From NCBI RefSeq assembly GCF_002079055.1, contig NC_047495.1:124001-188000 (forward strand): 64,000 nucleotides of DNA, given 5' to 3'. This stretch comes from Saccharomyces paradoxus. Its lineage: Eukaryota > Ascomycota > Saccharomycetes > Saccharomycetales > Saccharomycetaceae. The position numbers were made by a program, and so were the translations under genes. Below the pieces are notes generated by a model. That model did not search any database. It saw nothing but the letters and a program-made list of their open reading frames with translations, and had not been told where the DNA came from. Of the stretch, positions 51,184 through 60,084 are shown in pieces. The first letter of the stretch is position 1; each line of letters begins with the position of its first letter.

Positions 51184-51493
51184 ACCTTCAAAAACATCTG
51201 TTTATATTTAGTTTAGGCAACGGCAAGTATTTTTGCAATAAGATAGAACTTGTTAGTTACGGTGAATGTCCCCATCCTTTAGGGACAATGGTGAGTGGGT
51301 CATTTTTAAGTTTTGTTAAGCAAAGCACATAAATCTTCATATTTTTGAAAAACTTTAAAATAATATGTAAATTATGTAAGAAAACAAATATAAAATGATA
51401 GTATACAAAAGAGGATACAACCTAATAAAAGAAAAAAAAATTAAAGAACCATTGGAAAAAGAATATTACCAGAAAGTATAAATGTTAACATTT
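51184..51493. other. tRNA-Thr to XBP1 intergenic region
   Basis: This AT-rich 310 bp holds a candidate ACS at 51201-51213 and the XBP1 3' flank. No gene seen. Confidence 0.55.
51201..51213 (+). other. Candidate replication origin core (ACS)
   Basis: TTTATATTTAGTT is an exact match to the extended ARS consensus core TTTAYRTTTWGTT, although the base just before it is G where A/T is preferred. It lies in an AT-rich gap beside a tRNA. I recall an ARS mapped near here in S. cerevisiae (ARS913). Function is inferred. Confidence 0.45.
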
Positions 51494-53419
51494 TTATTGT
51501 TTTGAGTTTGTTTTAAATTTGAAATTGTTCAATGAATTATTCGCCCTCGGCGAGGAAGAGGTGTCCATATTAGTATTTGTATTATTAGCTGGCCGTTGGT
51601 TGTGTTGCTTATAAACTTCGCTAGCGTATTTCAAAAAATGATAGTGATCATCACCGTAGGATTGAGGGAAGGTGGGGGGCGCAGGCGCGATGGGTGAAGA
51701 CGGAACGTTGAAGTGTCTTGGAGATTGATATTGAGAGGGAACTGGGTGAATATGATCGTAAGTATAGTTCAGCTGTCGCTGTGGTGACGAGAGCTGGTTT
51801 GGTGGAGGTAGAGAGTATCTTTGCTGTGGTATATAGATGTTCCCTGGATAAGAATACCTGTGGCCGTGGGTGTTGTAAAAGGATGCCAGGTTTGATAATA
51901 TTTGTACCGTCGGATCTCTTGGTCCTATAGGAGAAGAGGTTGAAGAGGAGTATGTAGGTGACTTTTGCCTTTTACTGTTTTTTTTGATAAAGTTCTTGTC
52001 ATTAGAGGAAAGGCCCAAGTTTTCTACAAACGAGTCGAATGAAGGCAAGGCATCCTCAATGACAAGTTTTTGCGCTTTGGAGTGGGACATGGAGGTAGAT
52101 CTTTGTCTTGGTTTGGGCCTGGATTTCTGCCTGGGTCTCGCCAATGCAGAAGGTGTAGCATTAGTAGTAGTAGTATTAGCTGCAGTAGAATTGGTAGAAT
52201 TGGTAATCGTAACGTTTTGGTGAGCCAAATACCACGACTCACAATCTCTGGGGAAATCTGGACCGAAGATAGGCACCAGAAAGTATCTAATCGGGAAACA
52301 AAACCTCAGGCATAGCAACCTTGAGATTTCCATCGGCAACCAAGTACCCTGGATCTTGATGTAACCACCTCTTATTCTTTTGGTAAAATTTGCCGGATTT
52401 AAGTTGGGCAAGTCTATTTGGTCAGGACCAAGTTCATTGATCAGAAAATCCTTGTAAGACTGACAGATAAAGTCTCTCAGTTCAGGCTTGATGTTGTTCC
52501 AATGGAAATCGATGTAATTGTTTGCCTGTGTGGAAGAGGTGGATGAAGAAGATGCGTTGGCATCTAGGAAAGTGGATCCTGTGGATTTCCGTCTCTTTGG
52601 CGGCGAAGAAGTGGAGGACGACAGCAGGACACTTGACGATTCTTCAGAAGTGAACGAGCTGTGATTGTAAAAGCAAAACGACAAAATTTTTTCGAATTCG
52701 GCCTTGCAGAAGAACTGTTGCTGGCTAGTGGAAACCCGGTCACTTCTGGGCAAGTTTATGAGACCCTTCATCACATCCTGATACAGCCTCCATATGCCCG
52801 TCATGAACACATAGCCGGAATCATGCGACCATATTACGCAATTATTAGGGTTGATGAGTTTGTCGTTGATCAGATTGTGATCTAGTTTGGTTAACTTGAA
52901 TTGCTGATTCTTCGTCAGCGAAGAGGTGGCGTTTTCCCCGCGTGATGCTGATGACAGCATCCTCTTTTCTTGTTTGGTAGGCGACGCTGAAACTGGGGTT
53001 TTATTAGAGCGAGAAGGTAATATGATCTTACCCATCAAAATATTTTTACCGTGTAGATGCAAAGGGGAGTGGGGAGCGGCGGAATTTGCAAGCTGGGAAA
53101 GCAGTGATTCTTCGTGGATCGGGCTCTGAATCGTTTGAAGGTTAGGAAACTGGTACTCGAAGCAGTTCAGGACGTTCTGGGCTGCCGCCTCTTCTCCGTT
53201 CCCTGTGTCCGGAGTCCCGGTAATGAAGTTTGGATGTATAAATTGCGCAGCAATAGACGATTTATAGTTAGCCCTTTTAATATTGAGTCCGGCACCGAAA
53301 CTGGCGGGCGGCGAGTCCTTATCCAGTACGCTGACGAGGTAAAGGCGCTGGTAATCGTCCAAGGGGTTATCCGTTAGGCGCACCGTGTCGCTGTCAATGC
53401 TGAAAGTCGGATATTTCAT
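51494..53419 (-). CDS. XBP1: Xbp1, stress- and quiescence-induced transcriptional repressor
   Basis: Xbp1 represses cyclins and many other genes under stress, in stationary phase and in meiosis, through CTCGA sites. The protein is 641 residues (647 in S. cerevisiae). The DNA-binding domain, related to Swi4/Mbp1 (KilA-N/APSES), lies in the centre (about residues 290-420, IRGGYIKIQGTWLPMEISRL to GPDFPRDCESW). The flanks are low-complexity: Ser runs before it, and Pro/Gln/Tyr-rich sequence after it. I chose 53419 because MKYPTFSIDSDTV matches the S. cerevisiae start. The frame stays open upstream only through a TA microsatellite that would code Tyr-Ile repeats. Confidence 0.96.
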   Translation of the reverse strand: MKYPTFSIDSDTVRLTDNPLDDYQRLYLVSVLDKDSPPASFGAGLNIKRANYKSSIAAQFIHPNFITGTPDTGNGEEAAAQNVLNCFEYQFPNLQTIQSPIHEESLLSQLANSAAPHSPLHLHGKNILMGKIILPSRSNKTPVSASPTKQEKRMLSSASRGENATSSLTKNQQFKLTKLDHNLINDKLINPNNCVIWSHDSGYVFMTGIWRLYQDVMKGLINLPRSDRVSTSQQQFFCKAEFEKILSFCFYNHSSFTSEESSSVLLSSSTSSPPKRRKSTGSTFLDANASSSSTSSTQANNYIDFHWNNIKPELRDFICQSYKDFLINELGPDQIDLPNLNPANFTKRIRGGYIKIQGTWLPMEISRLLCLRFCFPIRYFLVPIFGPDFPRDCESWYLAHQNVTITNSTNSTAANTTTTNATPSALARPRQKSRPKPRQRSTSMSHSKAQKLVIEDALPSFDSFVENLGLSSNDKNFIKKNSKRQKSPTYSSSTSSPIGPRDPTVQILSNLASFYNTHGHRYSYPGNIYIPQQRYSLPPPNQLSSPQRQLNYTYDHIHPVPSQYQSPRHFNVPSSPIAPAPPTFPQSYGDDHYHFLKYASEVYKQHNQRPANNTNTNMDTSSSPRANNSLNNFKFKTNSKQ

Positions 53420-53605
53420 GTTGGAGAAACTGTTTATGATAATGTATTTTAAACTTGCCGTTGTGAGGGGAGAAGAACTGTATGCGAACCGAGAACGAGC
53501 AAGTTGAACGCTTGTACACGAATAGTATATATATATATATATATGGAAGTATGCGCTCACACACGTACACGCACACGATAGATACGCCACGCGGGCCGAC
53601 ATTCC

Positions 53606-53647
<42 letters not shown>

Positions 53648-54157
53648 AATGTATATATACAAGCTTGTGATTTCGCGCGCCGAATATGGGCGGAAAAGCA
53701 CAGAGCACAGTGGAGAACAGAGAGGAGAAGGGGAGAGGGACAATAGCTATGGATGTGATAGAATACAGGGAAGGTCAAGTTGCCGTCAATCGATGCGGTT
53801 CGAGGCCCAGTGCAAGGGGGGCGCTTCGAAGCATAGAACAATATCCGCGGAAACGGACATTAGGGGCGAGGGTGATGAGGAAAAGTTAGAGAAGTCGAGC
53901 CAGCTTAACACCCACACATTGTTGTCGTACAAGATGCTTTTTGTTTGCCTGCATGTGTGGAGTCACTAATTAGGGGAGCAAGGCACGGGAGCAAGGGTCC
54001 TTTTTTCGCTTTCCTGTTTCCTGCTGCGGAATTCAGTTTTTCTCATCTCTTGGCTCTGAATCCGTTATCCGTTTTGTTACACAAAGAAGTGGTACATGTA
54101 CAATATAGTGAGTGACAATCGCTCATTATAGCAAAATTTCAAGGTAGTAAAAACAAA
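53420..54157. promoter_or_regulatory. XBP1-SGA1 divergent promoter region
   Basis: This 738-bp region carries two TA microsatellites (53526-53545 and 53611-53646) and a purine-rich AGAGGAGAAGGGGAGAGG patch near 53720. The latter includes AGGGG stress-type elements at 53727-53731 and near 53815. No clean meiotic MSE or URS1 was found by eye, although both genes are sporulation- or stress-linked. Confidence 0.5.
53526..53646. repeat. Two TA dinucleotide microsatellites
   Basis: (TA)n runs lie at about 53526-53545 and 53611-53646, with a CA/GT-rich stretch between. They lie in the XBP1 5' region and create misleading open frames on both strands. Confidence 0.9.
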
Positions 54158-55807
54158 ATGACAAGACTAAGGATGTTTTATAACAAATTACTGGGCACGC
54201 TGGCCATAGGAGTCGGGCTCGCGTGGGCGCTCGAGAACACTACCATATACGAATTTGACTTCGGTAAGGACATTCTCGATCAAAGCTATCGCGACATATT
54301 TTCAGACAATGCCTCTTCTCAGGTGCAGTTGCGGGATGTCGTATTGATGAATGGAACAGTGGTGTACGATTCGAGAGGAAGTTGGGACAGTAGCGCGCTG
54401 GACGAGTGGCTCCAGGCGCAAAGGAACGTTTCTGTCGAGAGAATATTTGAAAATATCGGGCCCAGCGCCCTGTATCCGTGTATTTGGCCTGGCGTCGTGA
54501 TTGCATCACCATCGCAATCGCATCCAGACTACTTCTACCAATGGATAAGGGACAGCGCGTTGACGATAAACAGCATTGCGTCTCATTCTGCAGGTCCAGC
54601 AATAGAAACGTTGTTGCAGTATTTGAACGTTTCGTTCCACTTGCAAAGAAGCAACAACACGTTGGGTGCTGGTATTGATTACACTAACGATACGGTGGCA
54701 TTGGGAGATCCTAAGTGGAACGTCGACGATACCGCTTTCACAGGGGACTGGGGCCGTCCTCAAAACGATGGCCCCGCTCTGCGAACCATTGCCATCTTAA
54801 AAATCATCGACTACATCAAGCAATCCGGCACTGATCTGGGGGGTGAGTATCCATTTCAGTCCACCGAAGATATCTTTGACGACATTGTACGATGGGACCT
54901 GAGGTTCGTTATTGACCACTGGAAGTCTTCTGGATTTGATCTATGGGAAGAAGTCAATGGGCTGCATTTCTTTACTTTACTGGTACAACTATCTGCCGTG
55001 GACAAGTCGCTGTCGTATTTTAGCGACTCGGAACGGTCTTCTCTCTTTGTTGAAGAATTGCGTCAGACGCGCCAAGACATTTCCGACTTTTTAATAGACC
55101 CTGCGAACGGGTTTATCAACGCCAAGTACAACTATGTTGTTGGGACTCCCATGATTGCCGATGCGTTGAGGTCAGGATTAGACATATCCACTTTATTAGC
55201 TGCTAACGCCGTCCACGATACGCCACTTGCTTCTCATCTTCCTTTTGATATAAATGATCCTGCGGTCCTGAACACGTTGCATCATTTGATGTTTCACATG
55301 CGTTCGATATACCCCATCAACGAGAGCTCCAAAAACACAACGGGAATTGCCCTGGGCCGGTATCCTGAAGACGTGTATGACGGTTATGGGGTTGGTGAGG
55401 GAAATCCCTGGGTCTTGGCGACTTGTACCGCTTCAACAACGCTCTATCAGCTCATCTACAGGCACATCTCTGAGCAGCAAGACTTGGTTGTTCCAATGAA
55501 CAATGAAACTTCGAACGCATTTTGGAGCGAACTGGTATTCTCAAATCTCACCACTTTGGGAAATGACGAAGGTTATTTGATTTTGGAATTCAACACTCCC
55601 GCCTTCAATCAAACCATACAAAAAATCTTCCAGCTAGCTGACTCGTTCTTGATCAAGTTGAAAGCACATGTGGGTGCAGACGGTGAATTAAGTGAACAGT
55701 TCAACAAATACACGGGGTTTATGCAGGGGGCCCAACACCTTACTTGGTCCTATACTTCATTCTGGGATGCCTATCAAATAAGACAAGAAATTTTACAGAG
55801 GTTGTAA
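54158..55807 (+). CDS. SGA1: Sga1, sporulation-specific glucoamylase
   Basis: Sga1 is a glycoside hydrolase family 15 enzyme that releases glucose from glycogen late in sporulation, probably in the vacuole. The 549-residue length equals S. cerevisiae. A hydrophobic N-terminus (residues 10-26) acts as a signal or anchor. The (alpha/alpha)6 catalytic domain contains YFYQWIRDSALTIN near residue 125 and the general acid in DLWEEVNG near residue 264. There are many N-glycosylation sites. Unlike secreted STA glucoamylases it lacks a long Ser/Thr-rich N-terminal region. It is convergent with FMC1. Confidence 0.96.
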   Translation: MTRLRMFYNKLLGTLAIGVGLAWALENTTIYEFDFGKDILDQSYRDIFSDNASSQVQLRDVVLMNGTVVYDSRGSWDSSALDEWLQAQRNVSVERIFENIGPSALYPCIWPGVVIASPSQSHPDYFYQWIRDSALTINSIASHSAGPAIETLLQYLNVSFHLQRSNNTLGAGIDYTNDTVALGDPKWNVDDTAFTGDWGRPQNDGPALRTIAILKIIDYIKQSGTDLGGEYPFQSTEDIFDDIVRWDLRFVIDHWKSSGFDLWEEVNGLHFFTLLVQLSAVDKSLSYFSDSERSSLFVEELRQTRQDISDFLIDPANGFINAKYNYVVGTPMIADALRSGLDISTLLAANAVHDTPLASHLPFDINDPAVLNTLHHLMFHMRSIYPINESSKNTTGIALGRYPEDVYDGYGVGEGNPWVLATCTASTTLYQLIYRHISEQQDLVVPMNNETSNAFWSELVFSNLTTLGNDEGYLILEFNTPAFNQTIQKIFQLADSFLIKLKAHVGADGELSEQFNKYTGFMQGAQHLTWSYTSFWDAYQIRQEILQRL

Positions 55808-55929
55808 AAAAAATAAAAGAGCAGTGAGAACAATACGAAAATGTACCTCACAATTATTTACATCACATATATATACATTTAAAATATATTCACTATTTAC
55901 AAACCTTTGCTTTAATGATCTAGTAGATT

Positions 55930-56397
55930 CTACGTGGGAACATCCAGTCCAACCACGTTTGCGGTTCTCTTCACCTTCTCATCCTGCGTCAATTTCTTAC
56001 CAGGATTGTATCTATCCACCAGCTCCTCGTATTCTCTTTGATTGTCCAAGAATTTAATAATGTCAAAGGAGTGCTCGAATATCTCGTCAATGTTTTGTCT
56101 CTGGACGACTTTTTCCTCCCACTTTATATCGTTTTGTAAGATGGAACGTAGTAACTTAGAGTCGGCTATAAACAAATTCAAAGATCTGTCATTTGCAGGA
56201 TCTAGTCTTTTCCACTTCTCTAACTGTCTGTTGGTGTCCTCATGCGAGCTTTTCGGATTCTGTTTCTTGGAATATTCCAATTTTGTTAGCATTGCCTTTC
56301 GCAGATTTCCCCAATTGATTATCTTGCTCGGCCTTTCATATTTTAGAATGGCTCTTATGAGCCCTCTATATGCATGCAGTGCTCTTGCTCTATCCAT
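55930..56397 (-). CDS. FMC1: Fmc1, F1-ATPase assembly factor
   Basis: Fmc1 is a mitochondrial matrix protein needed at high temperature for assembly of the F1 sector, working with the chaperone Atp12. The 155 residues equal the S. cerevisiae length. The N-terminus has the LYR-family pattern (RARALHAYRGLIRAILKY) and the rest is mainly helical and charged. It lies between convergent SGA1 and divergent FYV10. Confidence 0.95.
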   Translation of the reverse strand: MDRARALHAYRGLIRAILKYERPSKIINWGNLRKAMLTKLEYSKKQNPKSSHEDTNRQLEKWKRLDPANDRSLNLFIADSKLLRSILQNDIKWEEKVVQRQNIDEIFEHSFDIIKFLDNQREYEELVDRYNPGKKLTQDEKVKRTANVVGLDVPT

Positions 56398-56586
56398 TTT
56401 CCTGAGCTTCTCTCTCCCTCTGTCTCCTTAACTTTTGTTATCCACTTAACGCTACAAGTGAAACTTCAGTGCAATTTGAGATATTCAGTTTTTGTAGAGG
56501 CGAAGAGAAGGGGGTGGTGGTTAAAACTACAACTTCGTACATACAGAAAAGAAAAAGGACAGATATCATAGGGAAGGAGATAAATC

Positions 56587-58137
56587 ATGGCAGAGAGATC
56601 AATATTTAATGAGCCTGATGTGGATTTCCATTTGAAATTAAATCAACAATTATTTCACATTCCTTATGAACTACTGTCTAAACGTATTAAGCATTCTCAA
56701 GCAGTAATTAATAAAGAAACCAAGTCACTACATGAACATACAGGCGCAGTAAACGAAATATTTGAACATAATGATGTTGAACACGACAGACTGGCACTGG
56801 TAAAAATAACTGAAATGATTAGGAAAATCGACCATATAGAAAGATTTTTGAATATGCAAATCAAATCATACTGTCAGATTTTGAATAGAATTAAGAAAAG
56901 GCTGGAGTTTTTCCACAAACTGAAGGATATCAAGTCTCAAAATTCTGAAACTTTGCACGATGGAAATAATGACAGTACTAGGAAGAAATTGGTACAATGG
57001 TATCAGAGTTATACAAACATTTTGATCGGTGATTACTTGACGAGGAATAACCCGATCAAATACAACTCAGAGACAAATGAGCACTGGAACTCGGGTGTGG
57101 TGTTTTTGAAACAAATTCAATTGGATGATCTCATTGATTATGATGTCCTCTTGGAGGCTAATAGGATTTCGACTTCGTTACTACATGAGCGTAATCTTCT
57201 ACCCCTAATTTCATGGATAAACGAAAACAAAAGGACTTTGACCAAAAAGTCGTCTATATTGGAGTTTCAAGCAAGATTGCAAGAATATATCGAACTACTG
57301 AAAGTGGACAATTATACTGACGCTATAGTTTGTTTTCAAAGATTCCTTTTACCATTTGTTAGGAGCAACTTCACCGATTTAAAATTAGCATCCGGACTTT
57401 TAATTTTTATCAAGTACTGTAATAGTCAAAAACCAACTTCTTCTACCGGCTCTGGATTCAATGCTGAAGAGATTAAGTCGCAAAATTTACCAATGAAGAA
57501 AGATCGAATATTTCAACATTTTTTTCGTAAATCTCTACCAAGAATTACTTCCAATCCAGCGGCGAATACAACTGACTATGACAAGAGTTCCTTAATAAAT
57601 TTAAAAAATGGAGATTTTGAAAGATATCTGGATTTATTAGATGATGAACGATGGTCAGTATTAAACGATTTATTCTTGAGCGACTTTTATTCCATGTATG
57701 GCATATCACAAAATGACCCGTTACTAATATACTTGTCACTAGGAATATCATCTTTAAAGACAAGAGACTGTCTACACCCTTCTGACGATGAAGATGGAAA
57801 CAAAGAGCCGGAAGTTGCCATAACAGTAGAGAAAGAAGTTGAAGATTTACAAGTATTTACGCTGCATTCACTAAAAAGGAAAAATTGTCCGGTTTGCAGT
57901 GAGACTTTCAAACCAATAACACAATCACTACCATTTGCTCATCATATTCAGTCTCAATTATTTGAGAATCCAATACTATTACCAAATGGAAATGTTTACG
58001 ACAGTAAAAAATTGAAGAAATTGGCCAAAACATTGAAAAAGCAAAACTTGATTTCTTTAAATCCAGGTCAAATCTTGGATCCAGTCGACTTGAAAATATT
58101 TTGCGAGTCAGACTCTATCAAAATGTACCCAACTTAA
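56587..58137 (+). CDS. FYV10: Fyv10 (Gid9), RING-like subunit of the GID ubiquitin ligase
   Basis: Fyv10/Gid9 pairs with Gid2 as the catalytic RING module of the GID/CTLH ligase, which destroys gluconeogenic enzymes when glucose returns. The 516-residue length equals S. cerevisiae. A helical N-terminal region (1-200) is followed by LisH/CTLH-type helices (about 200-310, INENKRTLTKKSSILEFQARL, DNYTDAIVCFQRFLLPFV). The C-terminal degenerate RING starts near residue 433 (NCPVCSETF, ending near NPGQILDPVDLKIFC) and lacks a full set of zinc ligands, as in Gid9 generally. It is convergent with BMT5. Confidence 0.95.
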   Translation: MAERSIFNEPDVDFHLKLNQQLFHIPYELLSKRIKHSQAVINKETKSLHEHTGAVNEIFEHNDVEHDRLALVKITEMIRKIDHIERFLNMQIKSYCQILNRIKKRLEFFHKLKDIKSQNSETLHDGNNDSTRKKLVQWYQSYTNILIGDYLTRNNPIKYNSETNEHWNSGVVFLKQIQLDDLIDYDVLLEANRISTSLLHERNLLPLISWINENKRTLTKKSSILEFQARLQEYIELLKVDNYTDAIVCFQRFLLPFVRSNFTDLKLASGLLIFIKYCNSQKPTSSTGSGFNAEEIKSQNLPMKKDRIFQHFFRKSLPRITSNPAANTTDYDKSSLINLKNGDFERYLDLLDDERWSVLNDLFLSDFYSMYGISQNDPLLIYLSLGISSLKTRDCLHPSDDEDGNKEPEVAITVEKEVEDLQVFTLHSLKRKNCPVCSETFKPITQSLPFAHHIQSQLFENPILLPNGNVYDSKKLKKLAKTLKKQNLISLNPGQILDPVDLKIFCESDSIKMYPT

Positions 58138-58270
58138 ATTAATTTCGAACTGTATGCATTTTTGTTTCTATTAAGGTTTTGATCAAGCTTCACAATTATT
58201 TTACAGATATTTACGCTATATATACATATATTTAGTAGAAATGAAAGCTGTGGCATTCTTTTTCTGGTAC

Positions 58271-59281
58271 TCAGTCTGAATCAGAATCGAAGCCTTTTTT
58301 GCTTTTACGGTTACGTTTTGAACTGTTTGAGATATATTTACTAAAAATGTAAAACCTAGCATCACGTTCTTTCGCGGGTTTTGTGGTATCTTGTTCACTA
58401 TTTGTTCTTCGGTGATGATACCCTGGGAAATTTTCCCATTGAAATTTGCTCGATCTGCTCAGAGTTAGTCCGTTTTTTTTAGCTAAAAGTTTGATTTGCC
58501 ATGAATCATATGGCTCTCCATCGAAAATAGACAAGATAATGTTACCATAACCTTCGGCGGTCAATTTTTTAGCCTGGGGAGTATTCTCATTAAGATCATA
58601 ACCTTGCGTATAACGAAGAGTATCATTTTGAACTTTAGTGTTTATGAGATTGAACAGTTGTAAGGAATTCTGGAAAAAAGTGAAAATTAATTCTTGATGC
58701 TCTCTAATATTTCTTTCTTGATCCTTAATACCTTTTCCATTATGAGGAAAATTGAACACTATATTTTGTAAAGGTTTGTTACCCCAACGGTGGTCGCTAA
58801 GCCTGTTGATTGTTTTAAACCAACTATTATTTTTGGAAATTTTAAAGCTTTTTACGAGCTTCGTAACGTCAATCTGGAAGAATATCGGAATATTTAGATC
58901 TTTTAAAAATTGGTAATTTTCCTCCAATGTATGCGGATATTTCAATTTAAGCTCATTAACAGAATTGTCGTAGCTTGTTATAATTAAATTGTTACTTTCG
59001 ATATAGCCTTGTTCAACAATGGACCTGGCAAATGAAAAATCTCCCTCACCACATAACATCAAAGTTTCATCTTTCTCAAAAGGTATAAATTTTCCTTGAT
59101 TAAGCTTTTGTAATTCTTGATTTCTTTTCACTTTTTTGTTATTAGCGTTTGGATTTTTCTTCCTTAGTTCATGTTTTTGTTTACTTTCAATATTTTTCAC
59201 CAGCTTGATTTTAGCTTGATGCCTTAACAAAGCACCTTTAAGGCCTTTACTCCCAATCTTTCCCTTTAATTTCCTAGCCAT
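58271..59281 (-). CDS. BMT5: Bmt5, 25S rRNA uridine methyltransferase
   Basis: Bmt5 makes m3U2634 of 25S rRNA in the nucleolus using SAM. The 336 residues equal the S. cerevisiae length. A very basic N-terminus (1-70) acts as a nucleolar signal. A Rossmann-like domain starts with ETLMLCGEGDFSFARS near residue 74. Other conserved blocks are IVFNFPHNGKGI and GNIILSIFDGEPYDSWQI. The C-terminus is basic and ends in an acidic cap. The sequence belongs to the BMT5-like/DUF2431 family. Confidence 0.95.
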   Translation of the reverse strand: MARKLKGKIGSKGLKGALLRHQAKIKLVKNIESKQKHELRKKNPNANNKKVKRNQELQKLNQGKFIPFEKDETLMLCGEGDFSFARSIVEQGYIESNNLIITSYDNSVNELKLKYPHTLEENYQFLKDLNIPIFFQIDVTKLVKSFKISKNNSWFKTINRLSDHRWGNKPLQNIVFNFPHNGKGIKDQERNIREHQELIFTFFQNSLQLFNLINTKVQNDTLRYTQGYDLNENTPQAKKLTAEGYGNIILSIFDGEPYDSWQIKLLAKKNGLTLSRSSKFQWENFPGYHHRRTNSEQDTTKPAKERDARFYIFSKYISNSSKRNRKSKKGFDSDSD

Positions 59282-59586
59282 TGATGATATTGGCTACTGC
59301 CAGTCTTAATCTACAGTATAACGTCACTGAATGTCTCCAGGTCTTCCTGTTGAATACTACCATTCAAGGTTTTCTTTTAGCTCATCGCATTACCAATCTT
59401 TTTATTTTTTTTTTTTGCCGTACAATTTTCATTCCTTCTACAGAAGAAAAAAAGATGGGAGGCAGTTTAAAATATTAAAAGCATCGGAGCATACTAAGAT
59501 AAATACGTAAGCAACAAAGTCAACCATATCTTATGTTATCACAAATTCTGAAGAAAAAAACCTTTGGAGAATTATATAAAAATATA
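59282..59586. other. BMT5-tRNA-Ile intergenic region
   Basis: This holds the BMT5 promoter and the 3' flank of the tRNA, with a T11 run at 59405-59415. No gene seen. Confidence 0.5.
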
Positions 59587-59660
59587 TGGTCTCTAGCGGG
59601 ATCGAACCGCTGATCCCCGCGTTATTAGCACGGTGCCTTAACCAACTGGGCCAAGAGACC
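59587..59660 (-). tRNA. tRNA-Ile (anticodon AAU)
   Basis: The 74-nt cloverleaf on the minus strand has acceptor GGTCTCT/AGAGACC with discriminator A and anticodon loop CTAATAA (AAT, read as IAU). The T-arm GCGG TTCGATC CCGC is a perfect B box. There is no intron. The downstream strand reads TTTTT about 10 bases after the end, a Pol III terminator. No Ty or LTR lies beside this tRNA, unlike tRNA-Thr. Confidence 0.97.
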
Positions 59661-60084
59661 AAGAATTTGTTGAAAGGCAAGATAAAACTTCTTATATTTG
59701 TTATATAGTTTCCGGACGTATCTTATTATTCTCAATTGCTTTCTATCAGGCAAAAGTTAACGTCATTTATTTGAAGAAACTGTGGTCAATTATGTTGCTA
59801 GCGATGCTTTTCAAGAAACTACAAGTATAACCAGCCAAGCCTATACAGAGCGAAGGACCTAGAAAAAGAAAAAACAAAACAGTACATTCAGGAAACGCTG
59901 AAAAGAGTTTCCAAAGAAGCTGATCATAGGTGTCACTTGGACATAAGTTGGTGTTTGCTAATAAAAATTGGATTTCCATTGTGGGATTGTTCCATTGTCT
60001 GTGCCAAAAAGATTTGTTTTTGGTTAAAGTGTTGATCAAGATTGTTCGTAACCTCCTATCTTTAGTTGAAGTGGTCCAAAAACA
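59661..60084. other. tRNA-Ile to PRK1 intergenic region
   Basis: This 424-bp region serves as the tRNA 5' flank and PRK1 promoter. It contains a possible small ORF on the minus strand (59767-59979). Confidence 0.5.
59767..59979 (-). CDS. Possible small membrane protein, unrecognised
   Basis: This 70-codon ORF starts MEIQFLLANTNLCPSD and has one hydrophobic segment of about 22 residues (CTVLFFLFLGPSLCIGLAGY) and a polar, His/Phe-Lys-ending tail. The frame is open upstream into the PRK1 start, so the reading frame could be chance. I know no annotated gene here in S. cerevisiae. The size and single membrane span are typical of small yeast membrane proteins, which is the only positive argument. 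Confidence 0.2.
   Translation of the reverse strand: MEIQFLLANTNLCPSDTYDQLLWKLFSAFPECTVLFFLFLGPSLCIGLAGYTCSFLKSIASNIIDHSFFK

Noticed and set aside
53420-53743. N-terminal extension of XBP1 (about 108 codons) with Tyr-Ile runs
   Set aside because: It comes from the TA microsatellite. The conserved start is at 53419, and the downstream protein length then fits S. cerevisiae.
54065-54100. Meiotic MSE upstream of SGA1 (ACACAAAG)
   Set aside because: The element needs A or T where G stands, so it is not a proper Ndt80 site.
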